DNA from: an uncultured Prevotella sp.
GTDB taxonomy: Bacteria; Bacteroidota; Bacteroidia; Bacteroidales; Bacteroidaceae
Assembly (NCBI GenBank): GCA_900548195.1
Contig: URJQ01000041.1
Span: 1 to 21,693, forward strand
Reading direction: 5' to 3'
Length of the DNA: 21,693 nucleotides
The notes beneath the pieces are model-generated. The model did no database searches, was not told where the DNA came from, and saw nothing but the letters and a program-made list of their open reading frames with translations. A program made the position numbers and the translations under genes. The first letter of the stretch is position 1; each line of letters begins with the position of its first letter. Shown one piece after another: positions 1 through 8,180 of the stretch.

Positions 1-175
1 GCACTAACTTGACTTCTGAAGAAGAGATTGTATAGGCTTCAATACTGAATCCTATGATCTGTGGAAAGGCGGCTTTAAGAACGTTTTCTCCAACCACGGA
101 AGCGTTTATTTCGGAATTCGTTTGGTTGTTTCCTACATTTTCTATAACTTTGCACTCGTTAGCGATCGTATCCAT
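1..175 (-). CDS. 5' part of an unidentified gene running off the left edge
   Basis: Read on the minus strand, an ATG at 175-173 opens a frame of 58 codons with no stop up to the window edge. It begins M-D-T-I-A-N-E-C-K-V-I-E-N and continues with a mixed, soluble-looking sequence that has no signal peptide or membrane segment. I do not recognise the family. The ATG lies in one arm of an 11-bp inverted repeat (174-184 and 203-213), which could be an operator or an mRNA hairpin over the start. The gene is divergent from the fructan operon, with about 150 bp between the two starts. The complementary strand is also open over 20-238, but it has no ATG and stops just upstream, so the minus-strand reading is preferred. 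Confidence is limited because only the N-terminus is present. Confidence 0.45.
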   Translation of the reverse strand, partial: MDTIANECKVIENVGNNQTNSEINASVVGENVLKAAFPQIIGFSIEAYTISSSEVKLV

Positions 176-213
176 TGTAAGTTTTGTTTTTATTGTCACT
201 ATAAACTTACAAT
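174..213. promoter_or_regulatory. 11-bp perfect inverted repeat in the divergent promoter region
   Basis: ATTGTAAGTTT at 174-184 is repeated as its exact reverse complement AAACTTACAAT at 203-213, with an 18-nt spacer. One arm overlaps the start codon of the minus-strand gene. It could be an operator for a dimeric regulator or an RNA hairpin that hides the start. The rest of the divergent region (214-325) is A/T-rich. It has no exact TAnnTTTG box; the nearest is AAAATTTG at 296-303, which is too weak to call as the operon promoter. Confidence 0.4.
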
Positions 214-325
214 TTTCCGGAGACAACCGCTAACTTTTTAAATAAAACTTTCTTAAAAAATACACTTCTTGCACTCAATTATGAGCCTTTGTACTAAAAT
301 TTGAGAAGAGCCATTAAAATTCTAA

Positions 326-2632
326 ATGGTTATGAACACATTTTTTAATGGAAAGAATGCAACTATCTTGCTTGCACTTTCAATCATGAATGCTACAACC
401 ACTTTTGCACAAGAAGATAATACTAATGCAAAAGAAGAAGGCAACCGCAATGTCATGCTTAATGCAGCCAGTGCTAATGGTCCTCGCGAGATACAAATCG
501 GACTTCCATCTGCCGATGTCAACGTATTAGAGAATGGCCTGCCTGTCACTTACGCTACAAACCCTCATTCTGTAAATACTATCTGGCGTGGAGATGCAAG
601 TTTGAGTCATCAGGGATTGCTCAAGATTGCCGAGACTGCTATCACCACTGGCAATATCGGTTATGCTGTAAACTCTTTCACCCAGAAGGGTCAGAAAGGA
701 TTTAATGGCACATTAAACTATAAGAGCAACCACTTCGGACTGCAGGAGTTCTCTATGAATATGAATGGCGACCTGGGTAAAGACTGGTACTATAGTTTTA
801 ATATGTATCAGGATTTCGACCCTGGTACCTTCAAGATTAAGTCAACTCCTTACCAAGACCGCACACAGATATACAAGGCTCTTATCACTAAGAAGTATAA
901 CGGCGACCGTGGCGAGTTTACTGCTATGTACAAGTATGCTAACAGCCACAATGTATATAACTATGCTACTCAGAGCGCTCCTTTCATCTACGTGGGCGAT
1001 GGCAGCGTGAAGGAATATGGCGACTTCAAACTCGGCACCACTTCATATCTGCCTATTGATAACGTAATGACTTATCGCAATATGCGCACTGGCGAATTGG
1101 AGCAGACTTCTCTCTACGATGCTTGTCTGAACAAAGCAAGCGAAGTGACATTGATGAACAATTATCGCTTTGATAATGGCATCAACTGGAAGACGATTCT
1201 GAAGTATGATCACTCGCGTGGTGCTATGGTTTACCAAACTCCTATGTCGCTCGTCGATCTGAAGAGCGAGGAGAATAAGGGAGTATATAATTATATGTAT
1301 CGCGACATCAACGGCAAGGTCAATGCTTATGATGGTCAGTATGTGCAGACTCGTATGTCTTGTCTCAACGCTGGAACTATCGATGAAGCACTCTTTACCA
1401 CAGAACTTTCTAAGAAATTCTCCAATTCCACACTGCGCCTCGGAGTCAATGAGTGGTTCTACAACATCGATTACTGCTCAAATACCACTATGTATGACCA
1501 GAGCGTACCATCAGATGGCAGTTATGCACTGCGTGTTTGGGATGCTAATCAGCGTGATAGCTATTTCTATGATTTCAATAAGAATGCCTCAGAATACTAC
1601 AAAGGAAACGAGAATAAGCTGGCTCTCTACTTCACACACGATTGGGATGTCAACAATAAGTTGAATTTATACTACGGTGCCCGCTTGGAGTGGCAGAGAG
1701 TGAAAGGCGAAAACGCAGCTGTAAAGGATGCTGATGGCAAGTATGTAGGACGCTTTGCAGATTACTATCTCGGTGCTACTGCAGCTGATGGTACAAAGAT
1801 TGCTCCTGCAGATTTGAGTTACAACTGGCTCAACTATGATTTTTCTGTAGCAGCTACTTATAAGTTGACTGACAACTTTGGTATCACAGGCGATTTCACT
1901 TATATCGTACAGCATCCTAAATTCGAGGCTTTCGCACCAGCTACACTGCCTAATACCGATAAGATTTCAGTACCACTCGGTCGTGCAGGTATATATTACA
2001 ACAACTCTTGGTTGAGCCTTACATCTTTGTTCTCTTACATTTCAAAGACTAACAACAACTCTACTCTCAACCTTCAGCATGGCAAAGAAATCAAGGCTGC
2101 GCCTTTAGCATACGATATTCAGACCTGGGGATGGACTACAGATGCTGTGATGCACCCATTCAAGGGATTTGATTTCCACGTCCTCTTCACTTATCAGAAG
2201 CCTACATACAAGAAGTTTGAGACATCTGTGACATTCAATGATGGCCATGTAGGTAACATCAATGCCACTGGCAACACCGTCGCTGAAATACCAGAGATAC
2301 TCATCGAACTGGATCCAAGCTACATGATTACAAAGGATATCAAGCTCTGGACCAGCTTCCGCTACTTCAGCAAGACTTATGCTAACATCAATGAAGCCTA
2401 TTACTTCAATGGTCACTGGGAGACATTCGGTGGCGTAAACTGGCAGGTAAACAAGCGTTTGGCTCTCGGTTGCACAGTAGTCAACTTCCTCAACCAGACT
2501 GGTGCTAAGGGCAGTATTGCTGGCGCAGAACTCATTACCAAGGAAGATGCAAAAGACATCAAGAATCAAATCATGACAGGAAGTTATCTCCGTCCATTCA
2601 CAATAGAGTTTAATGCTTCACTGAAGTTCTAA
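326..2632 (+). CDS. TonB-dependent-receptor-like outer-membrane barrel of the fructan operon
   Basis: The 768-residue protein has a signal peptide (about 1-28, cleaved after T-T-T-F-A). A short plug-like segment follows (about 50-120, with Q-I-G-L-P-S-A-D-V-N-V-L-E-N-G-L-P-V). The rest is a long barrel of alternating aromatic and polar strands ending in S-L-K-F, the C-terminal Phe typical of outer-membrane barrels. The usual SusC N-terminal CarboxypepD-like domain is missing. The plug is also shorter than normal and lacks the E-V-L-R-G-P and G-V-I-N-I signatures of standard receptors. No SusD gene follows. Its place as first gene before GH32, transporter and fructokinase suggests it admits sucrose or short fructans across the outer membrane. 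That substrate is inferred. Translation could also start at the second ATG (332). The 52-bp gap to the GH32 gene has no terminator, so the two are probably co-transcribed. Confidence 0.75.
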   Translation: MVMNTFFNGKNATILLALSIMNATTTFAQEDNTNAKEEGNRNVMLNAASANGPREIQIGLPSADVNVLENGLPVTYATNPHSVNTIWRGDASLSHQGLLKIAETAITTGNIGYAVNSFTQKGQKGFNGTLNYKSNHFGLQEFSMNMNGDLGKDWYYSFNMYQDFDPGTFKIKSTPYQDRTQIYKALITKKYNGDRGEFTAMYKYANSHNVYNYATQSAPFIYVGDGSVKEYGDFKLGTTSYLPIDNVMTYRNMRTGELEQTSLYDACLNKASEVTLMNNYRFDNGINWKTILKYDHSRGAMVYQTPMSLVDLKSEENKGVYNYMYRDINGKVNAYDGQYVQTRMSCLNAGTIDEALFTTELSKKFSNSTLRLGVNEWFYNIDYCSNTTMYDQSVPSDGSYALRVWDANQRDSYFYDFNKNASEYYKGNENKLALYFTHDWDVNNKLNLYYGARLEWQRVKGENAAVKDADGKYVGRFADYYLGATAADGTKIAPADLSYNWLNYDFSVAATYKLTDNFGITGDFTYIVQHPKFEAFAPATLPNTDKISVPLGRAGIYYNNSWLSLTSLFSYISKTNNNSTLNLQHGKEIKAAPLAYDIQTWGWTTDAVMHPFKGFDFHVLFTYQKPTYKKFETSVTFNDGHVGNINATGNTVAEIPEILIELDPSYMITKDIKLWTSFRYFSKTYANINEAYYFNGHWETFGGVNWQVNKRLALGCTVVNFLNQTGAKGSIAGAELITKEDAKDIKNQIMTGSYLRPFTIEFNASLKF

Positions 2633-2684
2633 ACTAATAATAGAAAAATCATAAACAATAATACACCAACAAACTACATCTAAT

Positions 2685-4607
2685 ATGAAAACCAATAATA
2701 TAACAAAGGCTGCAGGCCTTATCATGATGGCATCAGCTGCATCTTCCGCTTTCGCACAGAAGATGAACATCGAATATAAAGGTGATACCACAATCATAAA
2801 GGTAGAAAACCCTACTAAATATCTTATGCTTCCTATCCAGGAAGAGAAAGAGGAAGCGCAAGTGATATTAAGCACTGGCGATAAGGAAGACACATGGATG
2901 GACATCCGCTTAGCGCAAAATGGCGCAGATTATTACGTTCCAATCTCACTAAAGAAGAATGCTGCAGGCAAACCTATCAAGGGCAATGTGGCAACAGTAA
3001 AGATTCTCGGTCTGAAGAAAAACGCATTAGCTATCAATCTGATGAAGCTCAGTGATACATTCGACACCACAAACACAGATTATTATCGTCCGTCTTATCA
3101 CTTCACTCCGCTCTACGGCTGGATGAATGATCCTAACGGAATGGTTTATAAGGATGGTGAATATCATCTTTATTTCCAGTACAACCCATACGGAAGCAAA
3201 TGGGGCAATATGCACTGGGGACATGCCGTAAGCAAGGATTTGATTCATTGGGAGCATCTCGATCCTGCTATCGCCCGCGACCCTGTAGGTCATATCTTCT
3301 CTGGTAGCTCGGTAGTGGATAAGAAAAACACTGCTGGCTTTGGCAAGGACGCTATCATTGCCATCTACACTAACAACAGTGTGAACCACGATGAAGTGCA
3401 GTGCCTGGCTTATAGCAATGACAATGGTCGCACCTTTACCAAGTATGAGGACAACCCTGTACTCACACCATTCGATGGACTAAAGGATTTCCGCGATCCA
3501 AAGGTGTTCTGGTATGAGAAAGGAAAATGCTGGTATATGATTGTTTCTGCCGATAAGGAGACACGCTTCTATAAGTCAAAGAATCTCAAGAAGTGGGATT
3601 ACGTGAGTGCCTTCGGTAAAGGCGTGGGTCAACAGCCTTGCCAATATGAGTGCCCAGACTTCTTCCAGTTGCCAGTAAACGGTGACAAAAACAATAAGAA
3701 GTGGGTGATGATTATGAACATCAATCCTGGTTGCTGGTTTGGTGGCAGTGCCACAGAGTATTTCGTAGGCGATTTTGATGGTAAGAACTTCACCTGCGAG
3801 GATGCTAACGACGTAAAATGGCTCGATTGGGGTAAGGATCACTATGCCACTGTTACTTTCTCTAACACCGGCGACCGCGTGCTTGCTGTCACATGGATGA
3901 GCAACTGGCAGTATGCTAACCTCACTCCATTCAAGCAGAATCGTGGTGCCAACGGCTTGCCACGCGAATTGAAACTCTACGAAAAGAACGGTAAATACTA
4001 CATTTCAGAAGATGTTGCTCCAGAGGTATATGCATTGCGTAAGGACACCAAGAATGTGGCAGATGCTTCTGTAGCCGATGAAAAGATGCTTGATGGCATT
4101 GCTGCCAATATGGATGGCGCTTTCGAGATTGAGGCAGATGTAACTCCTGATGCTAATGGCATTGCCGGTATCGAGATTTCAAACAACAAGCGTGAGCGCA
4201 CTATGATTTACCTCGATATGAAGCAGGGCAAGGTAGTGATGGATCGCACTGAGAGTGGTCTGACCGACTTCGGTAAGCAGGCAGTGCCTCACGACATCGA
4301 GTTGGCATGGGATAAGCAACTGGCAGCAGAAGGCAAGCAGCCTGCCCGTATAGTTAATTCCATCAACTACAAGAATGATTTTGCTCTCGCTACCTGGGCT
4401 CCATTGAGTCTTTGCGAGGATGGCAAGAAGACCTATCATGTTGATATCTTCGTAGATAAGTCATCTGTAGAGCTCTTCGTAGATGGCGGTCGCATCGCCA
4501 TGACCAACCTCGTCTTCCCTGTAGCTCCATACGAGAATGTAAAGCTCTATGCCAAGGGAGGTAAAGCTGAATTTAACAACATTAAGGTACATAAATTAGC
4601 ATTATAA
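2685..4607 (+). CDS. GH32 beta-fructosidase (levanase/inulinase/invertase type), secreted
   Basis: The 640-residue enzyme has a type I signal peptide (cleaved near A24, S-S-A-F-A, no lipobox) and is therefore probably periplasmic. About 110 residues of extra N-terminal beta-rich domain, as found in Bacteroidota GH32 proteins, precede the five-bladed propeller. All three GH32 catalytic motifs are present: W-M-N-D-P-N-G at 146-152 with nucleophile D149, R-D-P at 270-272 with the transition-state stabiliser D271, and E-C-P-D at 322-325 with acid/base E322. The C-terminal beta-sandwich contains D-I-F-V-D-K-S-S-V-E-L-F-V-D. The family hydrolyses terminal or internal beta-fructosidic bonds in sucrose, inulin or levan; which of these is cut here cannot be read from sequence. 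The stop is followed after only 2 bases by the transporter start, indicating tight operon coupling. Confidence 0.93.
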   Translation: MKTNNITKAAGLIMMASAASSAFAQKMNIEYKGDTTIIKVENPTKYLMLPIQEEKEEAQVILSTGDKEDTWMDIRLAQNGADYYVPISLKKNAAGKPIKGNVATVKILGLKKNALAINLMKLSDTFDTTNTDYYRPSYHFTPLYGWMNDPNGMVYKDGEYHLYFQYNPYGSKWGNMHWGHAVSKDLIHWEHLDPAIARDPVGHIFSGSSVVDKKNTAGFGKDAIIAIYTNNSVNHDEVQCLAYSNDNGRTFTKYEDNPVLTPFDGLKDFRDPKVFWYEKGKCWYMIVSADKETRFYKSKNLKKWDYVSAFGKGVGQQPCQYECPDFFQLPVNGDKNNKKWVMIMNINPGCWFGGSATEYFVGDFDGKNFTCEDANDVKWLDWGKDHYATVTFSNTGDRVLAVTWMSNWQYANLTPFKQNRGANGLPRELKLYEKNGKYYISEDVAPEVYALRKDTKNVADASVADEKMLDGIAANMDGAFEIEADVTPDANGIAGIEISNNKRERTMIYLDMKQGKVVMDRTESGLTDFGKQAVPHDIELAWDKQLAAEGKQPARIVNSINYKNDFALATWAPLSLCEDGKKTYHVDIFVDKSSVELFVDGGRIAMTNLVFPVAPYENVKLYAKGGKAEFNNIKVHKLAL

Positions 4608-4609
4608 TT

Positions 4610-5767
4610 ATGAAGACTTCATCTAAACTCACTATCATCCCATTGATGCTATGTTTCTTTGCTATGGGATTCGTAGATTTGGTAGGTATAGCCTCCAATT
4701 ACGTAAAGGAAGACCTCAATCTCAATGATGCTACAGCCAATCTGTTTCCTTCGTTGGTGTTCTTCTGGTTCTTGATATTCTCCGTGCCTACGGGCATACT
4801 TATGAATAAGATAGGACGCAAGAAGACAGTGCTCCTGTCGCTCATAGTGACAGTGTTCTCACTTCTCTTGCCTATCTTTGGTGAGTCTTTCGAGCTGATG
4901 CTCGTGTCATTCTCGCTCCTCGGCATAGGCAATGCGCTGATGCAGACCTCGCTCAATCCGCTGGTGTCTGTAATCACCAGTGGTAAGAACTTGGCTTCAA
5001 CGCTCACCTTCGGCCAGTTTGTCAAAGCCATAGCTTCATTCTTGGCGCCATATATCGCCATGTGGGGAGCAGTGGCAAGTATCCCTACCTTCGGACTGGG
5101 ATGGCGCGTGCTCTTCCCTATCTATCTTGTAATAGGCATTGCCGCTTCCTTCTTCCTTGTCGGCACTCCGATAGAGGAGGAGAAAACTGACGATAAGGTG
5201 ACAGGTTTCAGTGAGAGCTTCAGCCTGCTTGGCAAACCAATAGTACTGTTGTCATTCATTGCCATCATGTGTCATGTAGGCATCGACGTCGGCACTAACA
5301 CCACAGCGCCAAAGATATTGATGGAGCGTCTCGGATGGACTCTAAATGAAGCTGCTACAGCCACCAGCCTTTACTTCATCTTCCGTACCATCGGTTGCTT
5401 CACAGGCTCGTTCTTCCTTCGTGTGCTCAAGCCACGTGTATTCTTCGCTGCCAGCGTAGTGATGATGGCATTGAGCATGGTGATGATGTCTGTAGGCGAC
5501 ACCAAGTGGATTCTTTACATTGCCATCGCATTGGTAGGTTATGGCAATTCCAATATCTTCTCCATTGTATTCTCTGAAGCATTGCTCTCTGTACCTGAGA
5601 AGAAAAATGAGGTGAGCGGACTGATGATCATGGGTCTCTTCGGAGGCACCGTATTTCCTCTTATCATGGGATATGCAAGTGATGCTGTAGGACAGGAAGG
5701 CGCCGTGGCTGTCATGGCTGTTGGAGTGGTCTATCTGCTCACTTATATAAACAGGGTGAAGATGTAA
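4610..5767 (+). CDS. MFS sugar importer, FucP/glucose-galactose transporter type
   Basis: The 385-residue protein is strongly hydrophobic and consistent with about 12 transmembrane helices. The MFS motif A loop between helices 2 and 3 is seen at 62-73 (G-I-L-M-N-K-I-G-R-K-K-T), and the first helix carries G-F-V-D-L-V-G-I-A-S-N, as in the FucP branch. It begins 2 bases after the GH32 stop and is followed by fructokinase. The same functions occur together in the Bacteroides thetaiotaomicron fructan locus, where a FucP-like protein sits beside a fructokinase and a GH32. The likely role is proton-coupled uptake of fructose across the inner membrane. The substrate is inferred from context. Confidence 0.87.
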   Translation: MKTSSKLTIIPLMLCFFAMGFVDLVGIASNYVKEDLNLNDATANLFPSLVFFWFLIFSVPTGILMNKIGRKKTVLLSLIVTVFSLLLPIFGESFELMLVSFSLLGIGNALMQTSLNPLVSVITSGKNLASTLTFGQFVKAIASFLAPYIAMWGAVASIPTFGLGWRVLFPIYLVIGIAASFFLVGTPIEEEKTDDKVTGFSESFSLLGKPIVLLSFIAIMCHVGIDVGTNTTAPKILMERLGWTLNEAATATSLYFIFRTIGCFTGSFFLRVLKPRVFFAASVVMMALSMVMMSVGDTKWILYIAIALVGYGNSNIFSIVFSEALLSVPEKKNEVSGLMIMGLFGGTVFPLIMGYASDAVGQEGAVAVMAVGVVYLLTYINRVKM

Positions 5768-5778
5768 TATATATACAT

Positions 5779-5950
5779 GGTTGTTGGTTGTAGGTTGTTG
5801 GTTGTAGGTTGATGATTGTTGTTTTTCGGTATTTTACTGAGATAAACAGTCAAGTTCTCTATCAGCATTCTAACCCACACCCCGCCACTGTGCCAACGGC
5901 TTTTACCGTTGGATCCCCAAGAAAAATAACCCACAACCCCCAAAAACAAC
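5779..5950 (+). repeat. Composite hairpin element, copy 1 (G/T arm, 46-bp core, REP hairpin, C/A arm)
   Basis: The gap between transporter and fructokinase is filled by this element. In order it holds a G/T-rich tract of GGTTGTTGGTTGTA-type units (5779-5826), a 46-bp core (5827-5872), a hairpin with CCAACGG at 5893-5899 and CCGTTGG at 5906-5912 around a 6-nt loop, and a C/A-rich tract (5926-5950) roughly complementary to the first. The core recurs in inverted orientation at 9933-9978 with 44 of 46 bases identical. It may attenuate or stabilise the operon mRNA between the two genes. It does not look like a simple terminator. Confidence 0.75.
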
Positions 5951-5957
5951 TAAAGAA

Positions 5958-6845
5958 ATGAATACCAAATTGAATAACAAATATTGCGTAGGACTTGGTG
6001 AAGTCCTCTTTGATGTACTCCCAACAGGTCCTCAACTCGGAGGCGCGCCAGCTAATTTCGCTTATCATGCAGGTCAGCATGGACTGCTCTCTGTGGCTGT
6101 CAGCGCTATAGGTAATGATGAATTGGGAGATAAGGCTCTCCATCTTCTCGATGAAAAGAAGCTAAAGTATGTATTGCCTAAGGTAAACTATCCTACTGGC
6201 ACAGTGCAGGTGGAACTTGACAAAGAGGGTGTGCCTACTTACGAGATCAAGACTGATGTGGCATGGGACAACATCCCATTTACTGCTAATATCAGAGAGA
6301 TTGCAGCATCTACCGGCGCTGTTTGCTGGGGCTCACTGGCTCAGCGCAACGAGGTAAGCCGTAATACTATCTACGAATTCCTCGATCATACTCCAAGCGA
6401 CGCATTGAGAATTTTCGACATCAACCTTCGTCAGAATTTCTACACCAAAGAAATTATCTGCGAAAGCCTGAAGCGTTGCAACATCTTGAAGATAAACGAT
6501 GAGGAACTTGTGGCATTAGGACGCCTCTTTGGCTATCCAGGGCTCGACATCGAAAACAAATGCTGGCTCATCCTCGGCAAATATAATCTCGATATGCTGG
6601 TGCTCACCTGTGGAGTAAACGGCAGTTATGTATTCGCTCCTGGTTGCAAGTCATTCCAAGAGACTCCAAAGGTGGAAGTGGCAGACACAGTAGGTGCAGG
6701 AGACTCATTCACTGGCACATTCTGCGCAAGCATCCTCAAGGGCAAGAGCGTGGAGGAAGCTCACAAATTGGCGGTAGAAGTTAGTGCTTATGTATGCACA
6801 CAGCAGGGCGCTATGCCAGAGATTCCAGAGAAATTCTTGGCGTAA
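5958..6845 (+). CDS. Fructokinase, PfkB/ribokinase family
   Basis: The 295-residue protein phosphorylates a sugar, here most likely fructose, with ATP in the cytoplasm. The N-terminal PfkB region reads V-G-L-G-E-V-L-F-D-V-L-P (11-22) followed by the substrate-binding L-G-G-A-P-A-N-F-A (27-35). The C-terminal signature D-T-V-G-A-G-D-S-F-T-G-T-F includes the anion-hole/catalytic G-A-G-D at 246-249 with base D249. The length is normal for fructokinases. It is the last gene of the fructan operon and closes the pathway from imported sugar to fructose phosphate. It is separated from the transporter by 190 bp of repeat element, so its expression may differ from the upstream genes. Its TAA stop is the first three bases of a 29-bp tandem repeat. 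Confidence 0.92.
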   Translation: MNTKLNNKYCVGLGEVLFDVLPTGPQLGGAPANFAYHAGQHGLLSVAVSAIGNDELGDKALHLLDEKKLKYVLPKVNYPTGTVQVELDKEGVPTYEIKTDVAWDNIPFTANIREIAASTGAVCWGSLAQRNEVSRNTIYEFLDHTPSDALRIFDINLRQNFYTKEIICESLKRCNILKINDEELVALGRLFGYPGLDIENKCWLILGKYNLDMLVLTCGVNGSYVFAPGCKSFQETPKVEVADTVGAGDSFTGTFCASILKGKSVEEAHKLAVEVSAYVCTQQGAMPEIPEKFLA

Positions 6846-6929
6846 CTTTTTTAGTATAAAGATTGTAATTGTAACTTTTTTAGTTGAAAGACATTAAGTG
6901 TAGCTTTTTTAGTATAAAGATTGTAAGTA
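6843..6929 (+). repeat. Three tandem 29-bp repeats overlapping the fructokinase stop
   Basis: Units start at 6843, 6872 and 6901, so the period is exactly 29. Each opens with TA(A/G)CTTTTTTAGT; copies 1 and 3 are nearly identical and copy 2 is more diverged. The stop codon of the fructokinase is the first codon of copy 1. The T-runs lie just before the terminator hairpin. Confidence 0.85.
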
Positions 6930-6943
6930 GGTAATTGTCGAAA

Positions 6944-6985
6944 GGAGATAGGTGTCATTCTCAGATACCTATCTCCATTTTGTTT
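6944..6985 (+). terminator. Hairpin terminator of the fructan operon
   Basis: A perfect 10-bp stem, GGAGATAGGT (6944-6953) and ACCTATCTCC (6967-6976), encloses a 13-nt loop and is followed by ATTTTGTTTAT. It lies about 100 bp after the fructokinase stop, between convergent genes. The T-tract is interrupted, so efficiency is uncertain. The remaining DNA up to 7105 shows nothing else I can support. Confidence 0.7.
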
Positions 6986-7105
6986 ATAAGTCAGTATGCT
7001 TAATTGTTCTAATAAGCATTGGGAATTCAAAAAAACAACATCTATTCACATGATTAACCCCAGAATCTTCTAAGATACAACTGCAAAAACTTTTTGCTGC
7101 TGATA

Positions 7106-8086
7106 TTAGTATTCCACTCTGACATTATCCACCCAGAGAGTGTTGCCGACAGAGCCGATGTAAGCACCGCCATGGCTGGAGTCGAACTGCAGGACCATGT
7201 GGGTAGGCATCTCATTTTCTGCTGCCCAACCTACTTCCTTCACGGGCTTCATCTGTCCCTTCGAGTTTTTTGCCCATTTGGTATCATCGCCTGTGATGAG
7301 TCCCATGTATGGCTTGTAGAAGCTCTTGTGGGTGATGTCACCGTAATGTATTGGGAATGTGGCATTCTCCACCCATCCATTGGTGCTCTTGGAAAAGCGA
7401 ACCACCATCGTGCCGACGCGCTTTGCGTAGATATTGCCAGCGCCATCCTCCCAGCGTTTCTGAAGGTAGCAGACGCAGTCGCACATATCTATGCCTGCCA
7501 CTGTCTTCACTTTGCTGAAGCCTGTCTCGCGGATGCGGTTTGGATGTCCGGACAGTTTCACCTTATAGTCAAACTTCAATGCCTTTGGTCTGCCTGTAAA
7601 TTTCATTCCGGCATTTATCTTTGCCATCGGATTCGACGTGGAAGTGATTGGCTCAAGGGTCTCTCCGAGAAAGATGCTACCAGCTGCAAGCACCTTGATA
7701 TTGATGAGTCCCAGCACCTTACAGGTCTCTATATGAGTCACGAGTTTGGCACATGCCCCATGTCCTGGATGCTGGTCGCGATAGACAGAGAGGTTTGTCT
7801 TGGTGACTCCTGATACCTTTGCCAGCACATTTGATGTGCCCCACGGCGAGCCGCCATGATTGGTGTATGGCGCATTCTGTGGCCATGTCTTGGTGGGAGC
7901 TATCTCATATAGTGTCTTCATCTTTCCACCGATGATGCCACTTTCCTTCACTTGGCGAGTCACCCATTGATTCATGTCGCCACACTTGATAAATTGTGTC
8001 TTCTCATTGCCGGCAGAAGCCCATGTGGTCGCTGCCAGGAGAAGCATCAATATGATGCTGGTACGGAGTTGTTTTGCTTTCTTCAT
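7106..8086 (-). CDS. Secreted PCMD-domain protein (putative carbohydrate-binding)
   Basis: The 326-residue protein has a signal peptide (about 1-25, cleaved after W-A-S-A, no lipobox). The body is beta-rich and ends in L-W-V-D-N-V-R-V-E-Y, the closing strand typical of the Bacteroidota PCMD family (putative carbohydrate metabolism domain). Other matching features are the G-G-S-P-W-G-T-S-N-V segment after the N-terminus and the K-F-T-G-R-P-K-A-L-K-F-D-Y-K strand pair. The family has no settled biochemical role; a beta-sandwich that binds glycan or protein at the cell envelope is the usual view. No second domain is present. It follows the phosphoethanolamine transferase by 87 bp on the same strand and has no TAnnTTTG box of its own, so co-transcription is likely. 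Confidence 0.72.
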   Translation of the reverse strand: MKKAKQLRTSIILMLLLAATTWASAGNEKTQFIKCGDMNQWVTRQVKESGIIGGKMKTLYEIAPTKTWPQNAPYTNHGGSPWGTSNVLAKVSGVTKTNLSVYRDQHPGHGACAKLVTHIETCKVLGLINIKVLAAGSIFLGETLEPITSTSNPMAKINAGMKFTGRPKALKFDYKVKLSGHPNRIRETGFSKVKTVAGIDMCDCVCYLQKRWEDGAGNIYAKRVGTMVVRFSKSTNGWVENATFPIHYGDITHKSFYKPYMGLITGDDTKWAKNSKGQMKPVKEVGWAAENEMPTHMVLQFDSSHGGAYIGSVGNTLWVDNVRVEY

Positions 8087-8098
8087 AAGGATATGTTT

Positions 8099-8180
8099 TA
8101 TGGTTTGTGGTTGTTGGTTGTTGGTTGTGGGTTGTTGGTTGTTGGTTGGTATCCTACGATAGACCCCGTTGGCTCAGTGA
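8099..8180. repeat. G/T-rich tandem tract with half of a REP hairpin
   Basis: 8101-8150 is made of GGTTGTT/GGTTGTGG-type units. It is followed at 8166-8180 by CCGTTGGCTCAGTGA, which matches one arm and flank of the hairpins at 5885-5912 and 9864-9891. The other arm is missing. The stop codon of the transferase gene (8174-8176, read on minus) lies inside this remnant. Confidence 0.6.

Noticed and set aside
20..238. Open plus-strand frame with a protein-like sequence (including D-L-W-K-G-G-F)
   Set aside because: It has no start codon and stops occur just upstream. The opposite strand offers a frame with an ATG that runs off the window.
284..303. Promoter for the fructan operon (AAAATTTG and AGCCTTTG boxes)
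   Set aside because: Neither matches TAnnTTTG exactly, and no TTG lies at the right distance.
7083..7097. GCAAAAA/TTTTTGC palindrome as a terminator for the PCMD gene
   Set aside because: The loop would be only 1-3 bases and the stem is mostly A/T, so it is too weak to call.
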